A stretch of DNA of 64,000 nucleotides from assembly GCF_041821065.1 (NCBI RefSeq), contig NZ_JBGUAX010000006.1, forward strand, positions 248,001 to 312,000, read 5' to 3'. The notes beneath the pieces were generated by a model that made no database searches, was not told the origin of the DNA, and saw nothing but the letters and a program-made list of their open reading frames with translations. Made by a program: the position numbers and the translations under genes. Shown here piece after piece: positions 18,210 through 26,136 of this stretch. The number at the start of each line of letters is the position of its first letter. The first letter of the stretch is position 1. The stretch is from Egicoccus sp. AB-alg2 (GTDB lineage: Bacteria > Actinomycetota > Nitriliruptoria > Nitriliruptorales > Nitriliruptoraceae).

Positions 18210-19198
18210 CCGAGTGCCTCCTCGGTGCGCCGGCGCGCCCACAGGGCCGGGACCATCAGGAGCGCGACCAGGCCGAGCAGCAGCAGGGAGATCGCGGCGC
18301 CACGCGCGAACTGGTTGCCGCGGAAGGTGGTCTCGTACATGTAGACGGCGGGGACGTCGGTGACGTAGCCGGTACCCGGCCCGGTCATGACGTAGATGAG
18401 GTCGAACGTCTTCAGGGAGATGTGCCCGAGCACGATGATGATCGTGATCGTCATCGGCCGGAGCATGGGCAGCAACACGCGGCGGTAGACGGCGATCTCG
18501 GACGCGCCGTCCATGCGGGCCGCCTCGCGCAGTTCGTCGGGGATGCCCTGCAGACCGGCGAGGTAGATCGCCATCGCGAAACCCGACATCTGCCACGCGG
18601 CCGCGATGACGACCGCGATCAGCGCCACCGGCACGACGACGTCGATCTGGCCCCACCGCCAGCCCGGCACGATCGTCGTGCTGACGTACCACAGGGGCAG
18701 GTCCTCCCACCCGAAACGGTTGAGCAGGAGGTTGACGCCGGCGCGCGGGTTCAGCAGCCACTGCCACACCACGCCGGTGACCACGAACGACAGCGCGACC
18801 GGGAACAGGAACAGGTTGCGCCAGACCGGCGCGCCGAACGGGTCACGGTCGATGATCATCGCCAGCACGAGACCCACCACGAGGCACACGCCGACGAACA
18901 GCACCGTGAACACCACGACGTTGCGCAGGCCCGACAGGAACCGGAAGTCCCCGAACAGCCGCGTGTAGGCCCCGAAGCCGTTGAAGCTGAGGTCGCGGAC
19001 GAACGTCGTCCAGTTGCTGACGGACACCCAGCCGGTCCAGGCGATGAAGCCGTAGACGAACACGCCGATGGCGAGGATCGACGGCAGCACCATCAGCACC
19101 GGCGTGGCCGTCTCCAGCCGGCGCCGGCGCCGTGACGGACCGGCGTCGGCCGCGGCCGCCGCCGCGCCCGCCGGCGCCGGCGTGGTGGTGGAGGTCAT
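18206..19198 (-). CDS. Sugar ABC transporter permease, MalF type
   Basis: The 330-residue product has a basic Ala-rich N-terminus (SRRRRRLE), six predicted membrane helices and the EAA loop DELREAARMDGASEIAVYRRV. It pairs with the MalG-type permease downstream. Both ends overlap neighbouring genes by 4 bp (ATGA), which couples synthesis of the three importer subunits. The substrate cannot be told from the permease. Confidence 0.92.
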   Translation of the reverse strand: MTSTTTPAPAGAAAAAADAGPSRRRRRLETATPVLMVLPSILAIGVFVYGFIAWTGWVSVSNWTTFVRDLSFNGFGAYTRLFGDFRFLSGLRNVVVFTVLFVGVCLVVGLVLAMIIDRDPFGAPVWRNLFLFPVALSFVVTGVVWQWLLNPRAGVNLLLNRFGWEDLPLWYVSTTIVPGWRWGQIDVVVPVALIAVVIAAAWQMSGFAMAIYLAGLQGIPDELREAARMDGASEIAVYRRVLLPMLRPMTITIIIVLGHISLKTFDLIYVMTGPGTGYVTDVPAVYMYETTFRGNQFARGAAISLLLLGLVALLMVPALWARRRTEEALG

Positions 19199-20541
19199 GA
19201 CCGCAGGTAGTCGTCCGCGGCCTGCTGGAGCGCATCGGCCGCCTGCTGCGGGTCACGCTGCGACATGAAGATCTCCAGCACCTGCAGCGCCTCGTCGGTG
19301 AAGTTCGGGGGCGCTGCGGAGTTGTGGGCCAACGACGGCAACAGCTCGTCGGACTGGAACTCCTCGTAGGTCTGCTGGCCGTACTCGTTGTACTGGGAGA
19401 TGTCCGCGTCGGTCCGCGCCGGGATCGAGCCCTTCAGCGGGTTGAAGGTGTCCTGGCCCTCGACCGAGCCGAGCAGCCGCAGCCACTCCACGGTGCCGTC
19501 GCGGTTGGGTCCGCCCTCGGGCAGCCCGAAGGTGTCGATCACCGTGATGAACATCCCGTCGGTGCCGGGCGTCGGCGCCCACACGAAGTCCGTCTCCGGC
19601 TGCAGTTCCAGGTCGGTCGCGAAGTAGCCGGCCGCCCAGTCACCCATGATGGTCATCGCGGCCTCGCCGTCGGCGACCAGTTGCGAGGCGTCCTGCCAGT
19701 TGCGGGCGGCGTGGTCGTCGTTGATGTACTGGAACATCTCGTCGAGGTGCTCGAACGACTCGATCACCTCGGGGCTGGTCCAGTCGGCCTCGCCGGCGAA
19801 CAGGTCGCGGTACAACTCCGGGCCGGCCGAGGCGAGCAGCACGCCCTCCCAGGTGTGCACCAGCGTCCACGTCTCGTTGTCGCCGAGGGCGAGCGGCGTG
19901 ACACCGGCTTCCTGGAGGGTCTGTGCCGCCTGGACGAACTCCTCGTGGGTGGTGGGCAGCTCGACGCCGTTCTCCTCGAGCACGGCGGCGTTGGCGAACA
20001 CCACGTTGGAGCGGTGTACGTTCACGGGGACGGAGTAGATCTCGCCGTCGTCGCCGGTGACCTGCTCGACGATGGACTCCGGGAAGACGTCGCGCCAGCC
20101 CTCCTCGTCCCACAGGAACGTGATCGGCTCCATCGCGCCGGCGGCGACCCAGGTGTCGAGCAGCGCTCGGCTGGCATGGATCTGGAAGCTGCTGGGTGGG
20201 TCGCCGGCCTGCATGCGGCTCGCGAGCACGGCCCGGGCGTCCGTGCCGGCCCCGCCGGCAACGGCCGAGTTGACCACCGTGTAGTCGGTCTGCTGCTCGA
20301 ACATGTCGATCAGCGCGAGCAGACCCGCCTCCTCGCCGGCGCCCGTCCACCAGGAGAAGATCTCCACGTCGTCCTGGTCGAGTTCGGGGGCCTCCGCGTC
20401 CTCGGCGGCAGCACCCTCGTCCTGTGCCCCGCCAGCCTCTTCCTCCATGGCGCCCAGCGGGTCTTCCTCGCCGCCGCCGCACGCGGTCAGCGTCAGCGCA
20501 CCCGCACCCAGCACGGCCAGCGCTCGTGTCCATCGCCGCAT
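19195..20541 (-). CDS. Sugar-binding lipoprotein of an ABC importer
   Basis: The 448-residue protein starts with a lipoprotein signal peptide whose lipobox is LTAC (Cys21), followed by a Gly/Glu/Asp/Ala-rich spacer to about residue 52. The rest is a family 1 solute-binding fold (EIFSWWTGAGEEAGLLALI, LASRMQAGDPPSSFQIH, EAAMTIMGDWAAGYF). The opening WWTGAGEE resembles glucose- or oligosaccharide-binding proteins of actinobacteria, but the ligand is not certain. It is the first gene of the importer operon, and the region upstream has nested inverted repeats (20588-20664) suitable for a repressor. Confidence 0.92.
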   Translation of the reverse strand: MRRWTRALAVLGAGALTLTACGGGEEDPLGAMEEEAGGAQDEGAAAEDAEAPELDQDDVEIFSWWTGAGEEAGLLALIDMFEQQTDYTVVNSAVAGGAGTDARAVLASRMQAGDPPSSFQIHASRALLDTWVAAGAMEPITFLWDEEGWRDVFPESIVEQVTGDDGEIYSVPVNVHRSNVVFANAAVLEENGVELPTTHEEFVQAAQTLQEAGVTPLALGDNETWTLVHTWEGVLLASAGPELYRDLFAGEADWTSPEVIESFEHLDEMFQYINDDHAARNWQDASQLVADGEAAMTIMGDWAAGYFATDLELQPETDFVWAPTPGTDGMFITVIDTFGLPEGGPNRDGTVEWLRLLGSVEGQDTFNPLKGSIPARTDADISQYNEYGQQTYEEFQSDELLPSLAHNSAAPPNFTDEALQVLEIFMSQRDPQQAADALQQAADDYLRS

Positions 20542-20587
20542 CGTGGCACTCCCTCCCGTCGATGCCTCGGCGGACGCGGACCTCCCA

Positions 20588-20664
20588 GAACGGCCCGTCG
20601 ATCAGCCGCTGATCGTCACGGTAGACACCGCCGAACGGGCGGTCGACGCCGGGACGGGCCGTTC
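20588..20664 (-). promoter_or_regulatory. Nested inverted repeats upstream of the sugar importer
   Basis: GAACGGCCCGTC (20588-20599) and its perfect complement GACGGGCCGTTC (20653-20664) lie 53 bp apart. Inside, 17 bp of dyad GATCAGC-C-GCTGATC with matching flanks spans 20599-20615. On the minus strand a TACCGT -10-like hexamer lies just before the inner dyad. A repressor bound there would block initiation of the importer operon. The regulator is not encoded nearby. The 279-bp gap contains no gene. Confidence 0.6.
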
Positions 20665-20820
20665 GGACACGGCGCGACCGGTGTGGTCCGGAGACGTCGG
20701 CCGGCCGGTTGGGCGCCTGTGCGCGGCGGCGGCGTCCGTGGGTCGGATCCGCACTCGACGCAACCCGGCCGCGCAGGTCGGCGAACCAGGCCCGCATCGT
20801 CTCTCGACCCCAAGGAGTCC

Positions 20821-21585
20821 ATGGTGCGCAGGATGTTCACGACCCTCGCGGCGACCGGCGCGGTCCTCGCGCTGCCCGCGACGGCAGCGTTCGCCCAGTC
20901 CCCGCAGACCTACACGGCCAACCTGTCGCAGGCCAACGAGAGCGGGGCCAGCGGCACCGTCACGATCGAACTCGACGGAACCACTGCCGACATCCGTATC
21001 GACGGCCGCGACTTCTTCGACGGCTTCCCGCACGCCATCCACTTCCACGGCGAGCCGGGCGGCGACAACGTCTGCGGGCCCCTCAACCCGGGTGACCCGG
21101 GCTTCGACGAGGCCGACGAGGACGGTGACGGCCTCATCAGCGTCGTGGAGGGGGTGCCCGCCTACGGCCCGGTGACGGTGTCGCTGACGACCGAGGGCGA
21201 CACCAGCCCGGACAGCGCCCTGGCCGTCGACCGGTTCCCGACCTCGGGGACGCTCGACTACCAGCGCACGATCGAGCTGCCGCAGGAGGTGGCCGACCAC
21301 CTCAGCACGCTGCACGTCGTCGTCCACGCTGCCGACCTGGACGACTCCGGCGAGATCGGCGACTTCGGCACGCCCAGCTCGCTCGACCCGGAGCTCGACA
21401 TCGAGGCGACGATCCCGGCCGCCTGCGGCCAGATCACGGCGTCCGCGGCCGGCGGTGTCGCGACCGGTGCAGGCGGGACCGCGACCGAGGGCGGCGGCAA
21501 CGGTGCCGCCGCGGCGCTGGCCGGTGCGGCCGGTCTGAGCGCGATCGGGTTCGCCGGTCTGCGTCGCCGTCGCGACGAAGCCTGA
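20821..21585 (+). CDS. Secreted CHRD-domain protein with C-terminal membrane anchor
   Basis: It encodes 254 residues from the ATG at 20821, with AAGGAG 4 nt upstream. A signal peptide (about 1-25, ending AAFA) precedes a CHRD/superoxide-dismutase-like beta domain (YTANLSQANESGASGTVTIE, PHAIHFHGEPGG, LHVVVHAADLD) to about residue 205. A Gly/Ala/Thr linker follows, then a hydrophobic segment and an RRRRDEA tail. Such an ending is typical of surface anchors, but I find no LPxTG-like motif. The Asp-rich segment DEADEDGDGLISVVEG resembles a calcium-binding loop. The function is unknown. A sortase gene follows after a terminator hairpin. Confidence 0.82.
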   Translation: MVRRMFTTLAATGAVLALPATAAFAQSPQTYTANLSQANESGASGTVTIELDGTTADIRIDGRDFFDGFPHAIHFHGEPGGDNVCGPLNPGDPGFDEADEDGDGLISVVEGVPAYGPVTVSLTTEGDTSPDSALAVDRFPTSGTLDYQRTIELPQEVADHLSTLHVVVHAADLDDSGEIGDFGTPSSLDPELDIEATIPAACGQITASAAGGVATGAGGTATEGGGNGAAAALAGAAGLSAIGFAGLRRRRDEA

Positions 21586-21593
21586 TCCGACCC

Positions 21594-21640
21594 GGGTGTC
21601 CGGCCGGCTCCATCGCGAACCCCGAGCCGGTCGGACACCC
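21594..21640 (+). terminator. Hairpin terminator after the CHRD gene
   Basis: Seventeen-base arms at 21594-21610 and 21624-21640 pair throughout, with one G-T wobble, around a 13-nt loop. They begin 8 bp after the CHRD stop codon and end 41 bp before the sortase start. Confidence 0.8.
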
Positions 21641-21680
21641 GACCTCCCCCATGGAGGACTCGCCGACGAGGAGCCGACCC

Positions 21681-22478
21681 GTGCGCCGCATCCCACGCCC
21701 CATCGCCCTGCTCGCCGCTGCACTCGTCGTGACCGCCTGCGGTGGCGGTGCCGACGTCGCCGGCGACACCGCCCCGCCGTCCGCGAGCGTCCAGACGGCG
21801 GACACCGACCACGCCGACCATGCCGAGGAGGCCGACCACGCCGACCACGCCGACCACGCCGACCACGGCGAGCACGGCGACGCGCCGGCGGGCGAGGCCG
21901 CACGACCCGCAAGGACCACCGAGGACACCATCGCCCAACTGCTGGCGATGGACCCGGACCACCTCGCCTCCCTGCACGACCACGACGGCGACCACGCCCA
22001 CCACCACGACCGCGAGGTGGCCCACCCCAACGGGATCGACCCGGTCCGGATCGTCGTCCCCGCCATCGGGGTCGACGCGGACGTGATCGAGCTCGGCCTC
22101 GAACCCAACGGCGAGATGGAGGTCCCCACGGACTTCGCGCAGACCGGCTGGTTCAGGCACGGACCGCGCCCTGGCCGCGTGGGGCCGGCCGTGATCGCCG
22201 GCCACGTCGACGACCGTGGCGGCCCGGCCGTCTTCCACCGCCTGCGGGAGCTGTCGGCCGGCGACGAGATCCAGGTCCACGGCGCCGACGGCGAGGTCGT
22301 GACCTTCGCCGTCCGCGAGCTCGAGCAGCACCCGAAGGCCGCCTTCCCCACCGAGCGCGTGTACGCCGGGACGCCCGGGCCGGAACTGCGGCTGATCACC
22401 TGTGGCGGCGAGTTCGACGGTGCGGAGCGCAGCTACCGCGACAACGTCATCGTCTTCGCCGAACGCGTCGACTCCTAG
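21681..22478 (+). CDS. Class F sortase with lipobox and His/Asp-rich region
   Basis: Sortases attach proteins to surface acceptors by transpeptidation. The GTG at 21681 has GAGGAG upstream and gives a clean lipoprotein signal (RRIPRPIALLAAALVVTAC, Cys20). An ATG 30 nt earlier lacks a ribosome site. The catalytic domain (about 118-265) has His175 (AGHVDD), Cys241 (LITCGGEFD) and Arg253 (SYRDN), the class F pattern. Between them and the lipobox lies a region rich in His and Asp (residues 43-67 and 100-110, for example DHADHADHADHGEHGD). It could bind metal ions. A lipobox instead of a simple membrane helix is unusual for this class. Confidence 0.9.
   Translation: MRRIPRPIALLAAALVVTACGGGADVAGDTAPPSASVQTADTDHADHAEEADHADHADHADHGEHGDAPAGEAARPARTTEDTIAQLLAMDPDHLASLHDHDGDHAHHHDREVAHPNGIDPVRIVVPAIGVDADVIELGLEPNGEMEVPTDFAQTGWFRHGPRPGRVGPAVIAGHVDDRGGPAVFHRLRELSAGDEIQVHGADGEVVTFAVRELEQHPKAAFPTERVYAGTPGPELRLITCGGEFDGAERSYRDNVIVFAERVDS
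21834..21869 (+). repeat. Four tandem 9-bp units encoding Asp-His-Ala
   Basis: Units of gaccacgcc at 21834, 21843 and 21852 and a variant at 21861 encode the DHA repeats of the sortase. The near-identity of the units suggests recent expansion. Confidence 0.75.
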
Positions 22479-22534
22479 CGGTCGCCGCACGCACGTCGCC
22501 GCAGGATGCGCGGCCGTCGAGGGGCGCGCCTGCC

Positions 22535-22540
22535 TAGTCT
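22535..22540 (+). promoter_or_regulatory. -10 box TAGTCT for a leaderless moxR transcript
   Basis: TAGTCT ends 8 nt before the ATG at 22549, and no ribosome site is present in between, so transcription probably starts at the start codon. Confidence 0.5.
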
Positions 22541-22548
22541 CCGCCGCC

Positions 22549-23502
22549 ATGGAGACCACGACCGCCGCATTCGCCCGTTCCGTCCTCGCCGCCGCCGGCC
22601 GCGCCGTCGTCGGCCTCGACGACCAGCTCGAGCTCGTGCTCGTCGGCCTGCTCGCCCGCGGGCACGTCCTGGTCGAGGACGTCCCCGGCACGGGCAAGAC
22701 CTCGGCGGTCCGCGCCCTGGCGACCGTCACCGGGCTGCCGGCCGGGCGGCTGCAGTGCACCCCGGACCTCCTGCCGACCGAGGTGACCGGCGTCAACGTC
22801 TACGACCAGACCACCGGCAGCTTCCGGTTCCGACCCGGACCGGTGTTCCGCTCGTTGCTGCTGGTGGACGAGATCAACCGCGCGACGCCACGCACCCAGG
22901 CGGCACTGCTGGAGGCGATGGCGGAACGGCAGGTCACCGTCGACGGCGAGTCCCACGCACTGGGGCCCGAGTTCACGGTGATCGCCACCCAGAACCCCGT
23001 GGAGCAGGCCGGCACCTTCCCGTTGCCGGAGGCGCAGCTGGACCGGTTCCTGCTACGGGTCGCGTTCGGCTACCCCTCGCGAGACGCGCACCGCGAAATC
23101 CTGCGCGGCCGTCGCGGCGAGGAACCACTCGACCAGCTCTCGCCGGTGGTGGACGCCATGCAGCTCCTGCCCGCGCTGTGGGCCGAGGTGGGCCGCGTGC
23201 ACGTCGATCCGGGCCTCGAGGACTACGTGCTCGACCTGGTCGACGGCCTGCGCGACCACGACGAGGTGGCGGTGGGCCCATCGGTGCGTGCGGTGCTGAT
23301 GCTCGAACAGGCGGCCCGCGCGGCCGCGGCCGTCGCCGGCCGCGACCACGTCCTGCCCGACGACGTCAAGCGCCTGGCCGTTCCGCTGCTGGCCCACCGC
23401 CTGGTCCTGCACGAGGACGCGGCCGTCCACGGCCGGGACGCCGCCGCGCTCGTCGAGGAGGTCCTCGCGGCTACGCGCGTGCCGATCCAGCTGGACCGCT
23501 GA
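22549..23502 (+). CDS. MoxR-family AAA+ ATPase
   Basis: MoxR ATPases act as chaperones that remodel or activate partner proteins with von Willebrand A-like domains. The 317-residue product has Walker A EDVPGTGKTS, Walker B LLLVDEINRA, sensor FTVIATQNP and the C-terminal lid domain (LPDDVKRLAVPLLAHRLVL). It starts at the ATG at 22549. It heads a tight three-gene unit with a DUF58 protein (1-bp gap) and a DUF4129 membrane protein, the standard MoxR gene neighbourhood. The biological target of the unit is unknown. Confidence 0.93.
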   Translation: METTTAAFARSVLAAAGRAVVGLDDQLELVLVGLLARGHVLVEDVPGTGKTSAVRALATVTGLPAGRLQCTPDLLPTEVTGVNVYDQTTGSFRFRPGPVFRSLLLVDEINRATPRTQAALLEAMAERQVTVDGESHALGPEFTVIATQNPVEQAGTFPLPEAQLDRFLLRVAFGYPSRDAHREILRGRRGEEPLDQLSPVVDAMQLLPALWAEVGRVHVDPGLEDYVLDLVDGLRDHDEVAVGPSVRAVLMLEQAARAAAAVAGRDHVLPDDVKRLAVPLLAHRLVLHEDAAVHGRDAAALVEEVLAATRVPIQLDR

Positions 23503-23503
23503 C

Positions 23504-24685
23504 GTGTCGCGCTGGATCTGGCCGGCGACGCTCACGGCGCTCGCCCTGGCGGTGGTGCTGCCCTCGCCGGCCGGCTGGGGCCTGGCGATCGGCCTGTTGC
23601 TGCTGAGCCTGGGCAGCACCGCCTGGGCGGCCGTGCTGCGCCGCCGCGTGCAGGTCGAGGTGGTCCTGCCGGCGCGCCTGATCCGCGGCGAGCACGCCGA
23701 ACTCACCGTGGTGGCCACCAACCGGAGCCGCCTGCCGGCCACCCGCGTCCGCGTCGAGGTACAGCTCCCCCCGGGTGGGCTCAGCCCCTCGTCGCTGTCG
23801 TTCGAACTCGCCGTCCCCGCCCGCAGCACGGTCCGCCGCGGCGCGCCGGTCACCGCGTTCAACCGCGGCCGGTGGGAGCCCGTGCCGCGGCCGGCGCTGG
23901 TCGGCGACCCGTTCGGGATCCACGAGATCGCGACCCGCCGGCCGCCCACCGCGGCCCCCGTCGTCGTGCTGCCCGACGTCCTGCCGGTCCGCCGCATCCA
24001 TCTGCCGGCCGCCTCGCCGTTGGCGGAGGTCCCCGACCGCCGGTCGCTGCTGACCGACCCGACCGCCATCGTCGGCGTGCGTCCCTACGCGCCCGGCGAC
24101 CCGCTGCGGGCCATCCACTGGCCGGCCACCGCCGCCACCGGCACGCTGGTGCGGCGCGAGACCGAGCGCGCGTGGGCCCGGGACCTGCTGGTCGTCGTCG
24201 ATCTCGACCACGACGGCTGGGAGCGCCACGACCACGCCCCGGAGGTCGGCATCGTCGTGGCCGCCTCGCTGCTCGCGGACGCGCTGCTGCGGCTGCGTCA
24301 GCCGGCCGGGCTGTTGACCTCGTGGGTCGACCGCGTCGGCGAGGAGCCGCGCGCGACCGCGTTCCGCATCGCGGGCGCGCGCCCCCACCTCGACGCCATG
24401 CTCACGCACCTCGCGGTCGCCAAGCTGCATCCCGGCATCCCGCTCCCGGACCTGGTGGGTCGGGACGTCCGGCGCCACCAGCCGGGCACGACCGTCGCCG
24501 TGGTCACCGGCCGGCCCGGCCGGCACCTGGCCGACGCGCTGCGGCCGCTGCGCCGCAACGGCCTGGCACCGGTGGTCGTCCACGTCGCTCCCGACCAGGT
24601 CCTGCGCGCCGAGGTACCACCGACCGGCGGCTGCCCGCGCATCCCGGTCGCCAGCGACGTGCCGCTGTCGAGGTTGACGCTGTGA
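23504..24685 (+). CDS. DUF58 domain protein (vWA-like partner of MoxR)
   Basis: The 393-residue protein starts at a GTG 1 bp after the moxR stop. Two N-terminal membrane helices (about 3-42) are followed by a beta-rich extracytoplasmic-type region and the DUF58 core VRPYAPGDPLRAIHWPATAA at about 193-212, then a vWA-like fold. DUF58 proteins are regular partners of MoxR ATPases. The stop overlaps the start of the next gene (GTGA). Confidence 0.88.
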   Translation: MSRWIWPATLTALALAVVLPSPAGWGLAIGLLLLSLGSTAWAAVLRRRVQVEVVLPARLIRGEHAELTVVATNRSRLPATRVRVEVQLPPGGLSPSSLSFELAVPARSTVRRGAPVTAFNRGRWEPVPRPALVGDPFGIHEIATRRPPTAAPVVVLPDVLPVRRIHLPAASPLAEVPDRRSLLTDPTAIVGVRPYAPGDPLRAIHWPATAATGTLVRRETERAWARDLLVVVDLDHDGWERHDHAPEVGIVVAASLLADALLRLRQPAGLLTSWVDRVGEEPRATAFRIAGARPHLDAMLTHLAVAKLHPGIPLPDLVGRDVRRHQPGTTVAVVTGRPGRHLADALRPLRRNGLAPVVVHVAPDQVLRAEVPPTGGCPRIPVASDVPLSRLTL

Positions 24686-26136
24686 GCGGCCCGACGACGG
24701 ACGAGGTGCGCGCGGTCGCCGACGCCGACGGCCACCGCCACGCGCTCGGCCTGACGGTGGCGTTCGTCGCGCCGTTCTCGGCCCTGGTGGTGGAACTGGC
24801 CGACGCGCGCCTGGCCGCCTTCCCCCGTGCGCTCACGTTCGCGGTGGCCGTGCTGACCGCGGTCGTGGCCGTCCTGCTGACGGCGGACGGGGCCGTGCTC
24901 GGGCTGCGGCGTGCGGCGGCGCGGGGCTTCGGCGTCGTGCTGCTCGCGCTGGCCGTGCGCTTCGCCGCGCCGAGCCCGCCCGCCGCCTGGGCGTCCTACC
25001 GCGCCGGTGACGAGGCGCTGGTGTCGGGCCGGTTGCTGGTGCCGTTGCTGCTGTTCCTCGTCGCGCTCGCGGCCGGCCAGATCGTGACGTTGCGGGTCGC
25101 GGCCGCGATCGTGGGCGACCGCACCGCCGGTGCCGACCGGGCCCGCGAGCGCACGGCGCTGCAGGTCTGGTTCGCCACCAGCGGGGTCCTGCTGCTGCTC
25201 GCCGCGACGCCGGCGGCCCGCGTGCCGTGGGTGTTCGCCACGCTGGTGCTCGGTCCGCCGGCCGCGTTGTTCGTGCTGGCCGACCTGCGCACCCGCCTGC
25301 GTGGGCCGTCCAACGAGCCCGACGTCCTGCGTGGCGGGCCCCGGGGGGTGGTACGCGCCACCGCCGTGGGGACGCTGGTGGCCGTGCTGGCCGTCACCGT
25401 GCTCGCGGTCGTGATGCTGCCGCCGCGGGCGATGCAGGGCCAGGGCCGCCCCAGCGAGTGGATCGCCGACGTGGCCTTCGACTGGGAGGTCCGCCAGCGC
25501 ACCGGCCAGCGCGACGGCGTGGTGGGGGCCGGCCAGCACCGGGCTCAGAACGACGGCGGCGACGGATCCGGCGGGCAGCCGGCCGACCCGACCGGGCTGT
25601 TCGAGGCGGTCCCGAACCCGCCGTGGTGGGTGCTGCTCGCCGCCGCGGCCGTCGTCACCTCGATGATCCTGCGGCCGCGGGCCTGGGGACGTCTCCTGCA
25701 CCGCCTGGCCACGATGCTGCGCGGCACCGGTACGGCGGACGTCACCGACGACGACGTGCAGCGGTGGCAGGAGCGGGCCGGCCGGCCACGCGAGCAACGG
25801 CGGCTGCGCGACGCGCTGCAGCGGTTCCTGCCCCGTCCGCGCGATCCACGCCAGGCGATCGTCCACGACTACCTGCGGGTCGAGCGCGCCCTGGCCCGCG
25901 AGGGCGCCGACCACCCGCGCGCCCGGGCGCTGTCGGAGACGCCGCTCGAGCACGCCGACCGGATCTCGCTCGGCGAGGCGCACGCGGAACTGGCGGCACT
26001 GGCGTCGCAGGCGAGGTTCGCGCGCACGGCGCCGACCGCCGCGGACGCCGACCGGTCGTTGGGATTGCGCCAGGCCGTCGAGCAGGCACTGCGCGAGCCG
26101 ACCGAGGGTTCAGGCGATCAGGCGCCCGTCGCGTAG
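24682..26136 (+). CDS. Multi-pass membrane protein with C-terminal DUF4129 domain
   Basis: The 484-residue product starts at the GTG at 24682, overlapping the DUF58 gene. About eight hydrophobic segments lie between residues 15 and 250. A hydrophilic loop (about 255-310) and one more helix (WWVLLAAAAVVTSMILRP) follow. A cytoplasmic DUF4129 domain forms the end (RDPRQAIVHDYLRVERALAR, RALSETPLEHADRI). In many MoxR clusters DUF4129 sits on TgpA-type proteins with a transglutaminase domain, but no such Cys-His-Asp domain is visible here. The last 27 bp overlap the convergent ABC ATPase gene. Confidence 0.82.
   Translation: MSGPTTDEVRAVADADGHRHALGLTVAFVAPFSALVVELADARLAAFPRALTFAVAVLTAVVAVLLTADGAVLGLRRAAARGFGVVLLALAVRFAAPSPPAAWASYRAGDEALVSGRLLVPLLLFLVALAAGQIVTLRVAAAIVGDRTAGADRARERTALQVWFATSGVLLLLAATPAARVPWVFATLVLGPPAALFVLADLRTRLRGPSNEPDVLRGGPRGVVRATAVGTLVAVLAVTVLAVVMLPPRAMQGQGRPSEWIADVAFDWEVRQRTGQRDGVVGAGQHRAQNDGGDGSGGQPADPTGLFEAVPNPPWWVLLAAAAVVTSMILRPRAWGRLLHRLATMLRGTGTADVTDDDVQRWQERAGRPREQRRLRDALQRFLPRPRDPRQAIVHDYLRVERALAREGADHPRARALSETPLEHADRISLGEAHAELAALASQARFARTAPTAADADRSLGLRQAVEQALREPTEGSGDQAPVA

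Noticed and set aside
17328-18767. A 479-codon frame including the MalG-type permease
   Set aside because: The first 185 codons are a shadow of the MalF-type gene. The permease starts at the ATG at 18209, which overlaps the upstream stop.
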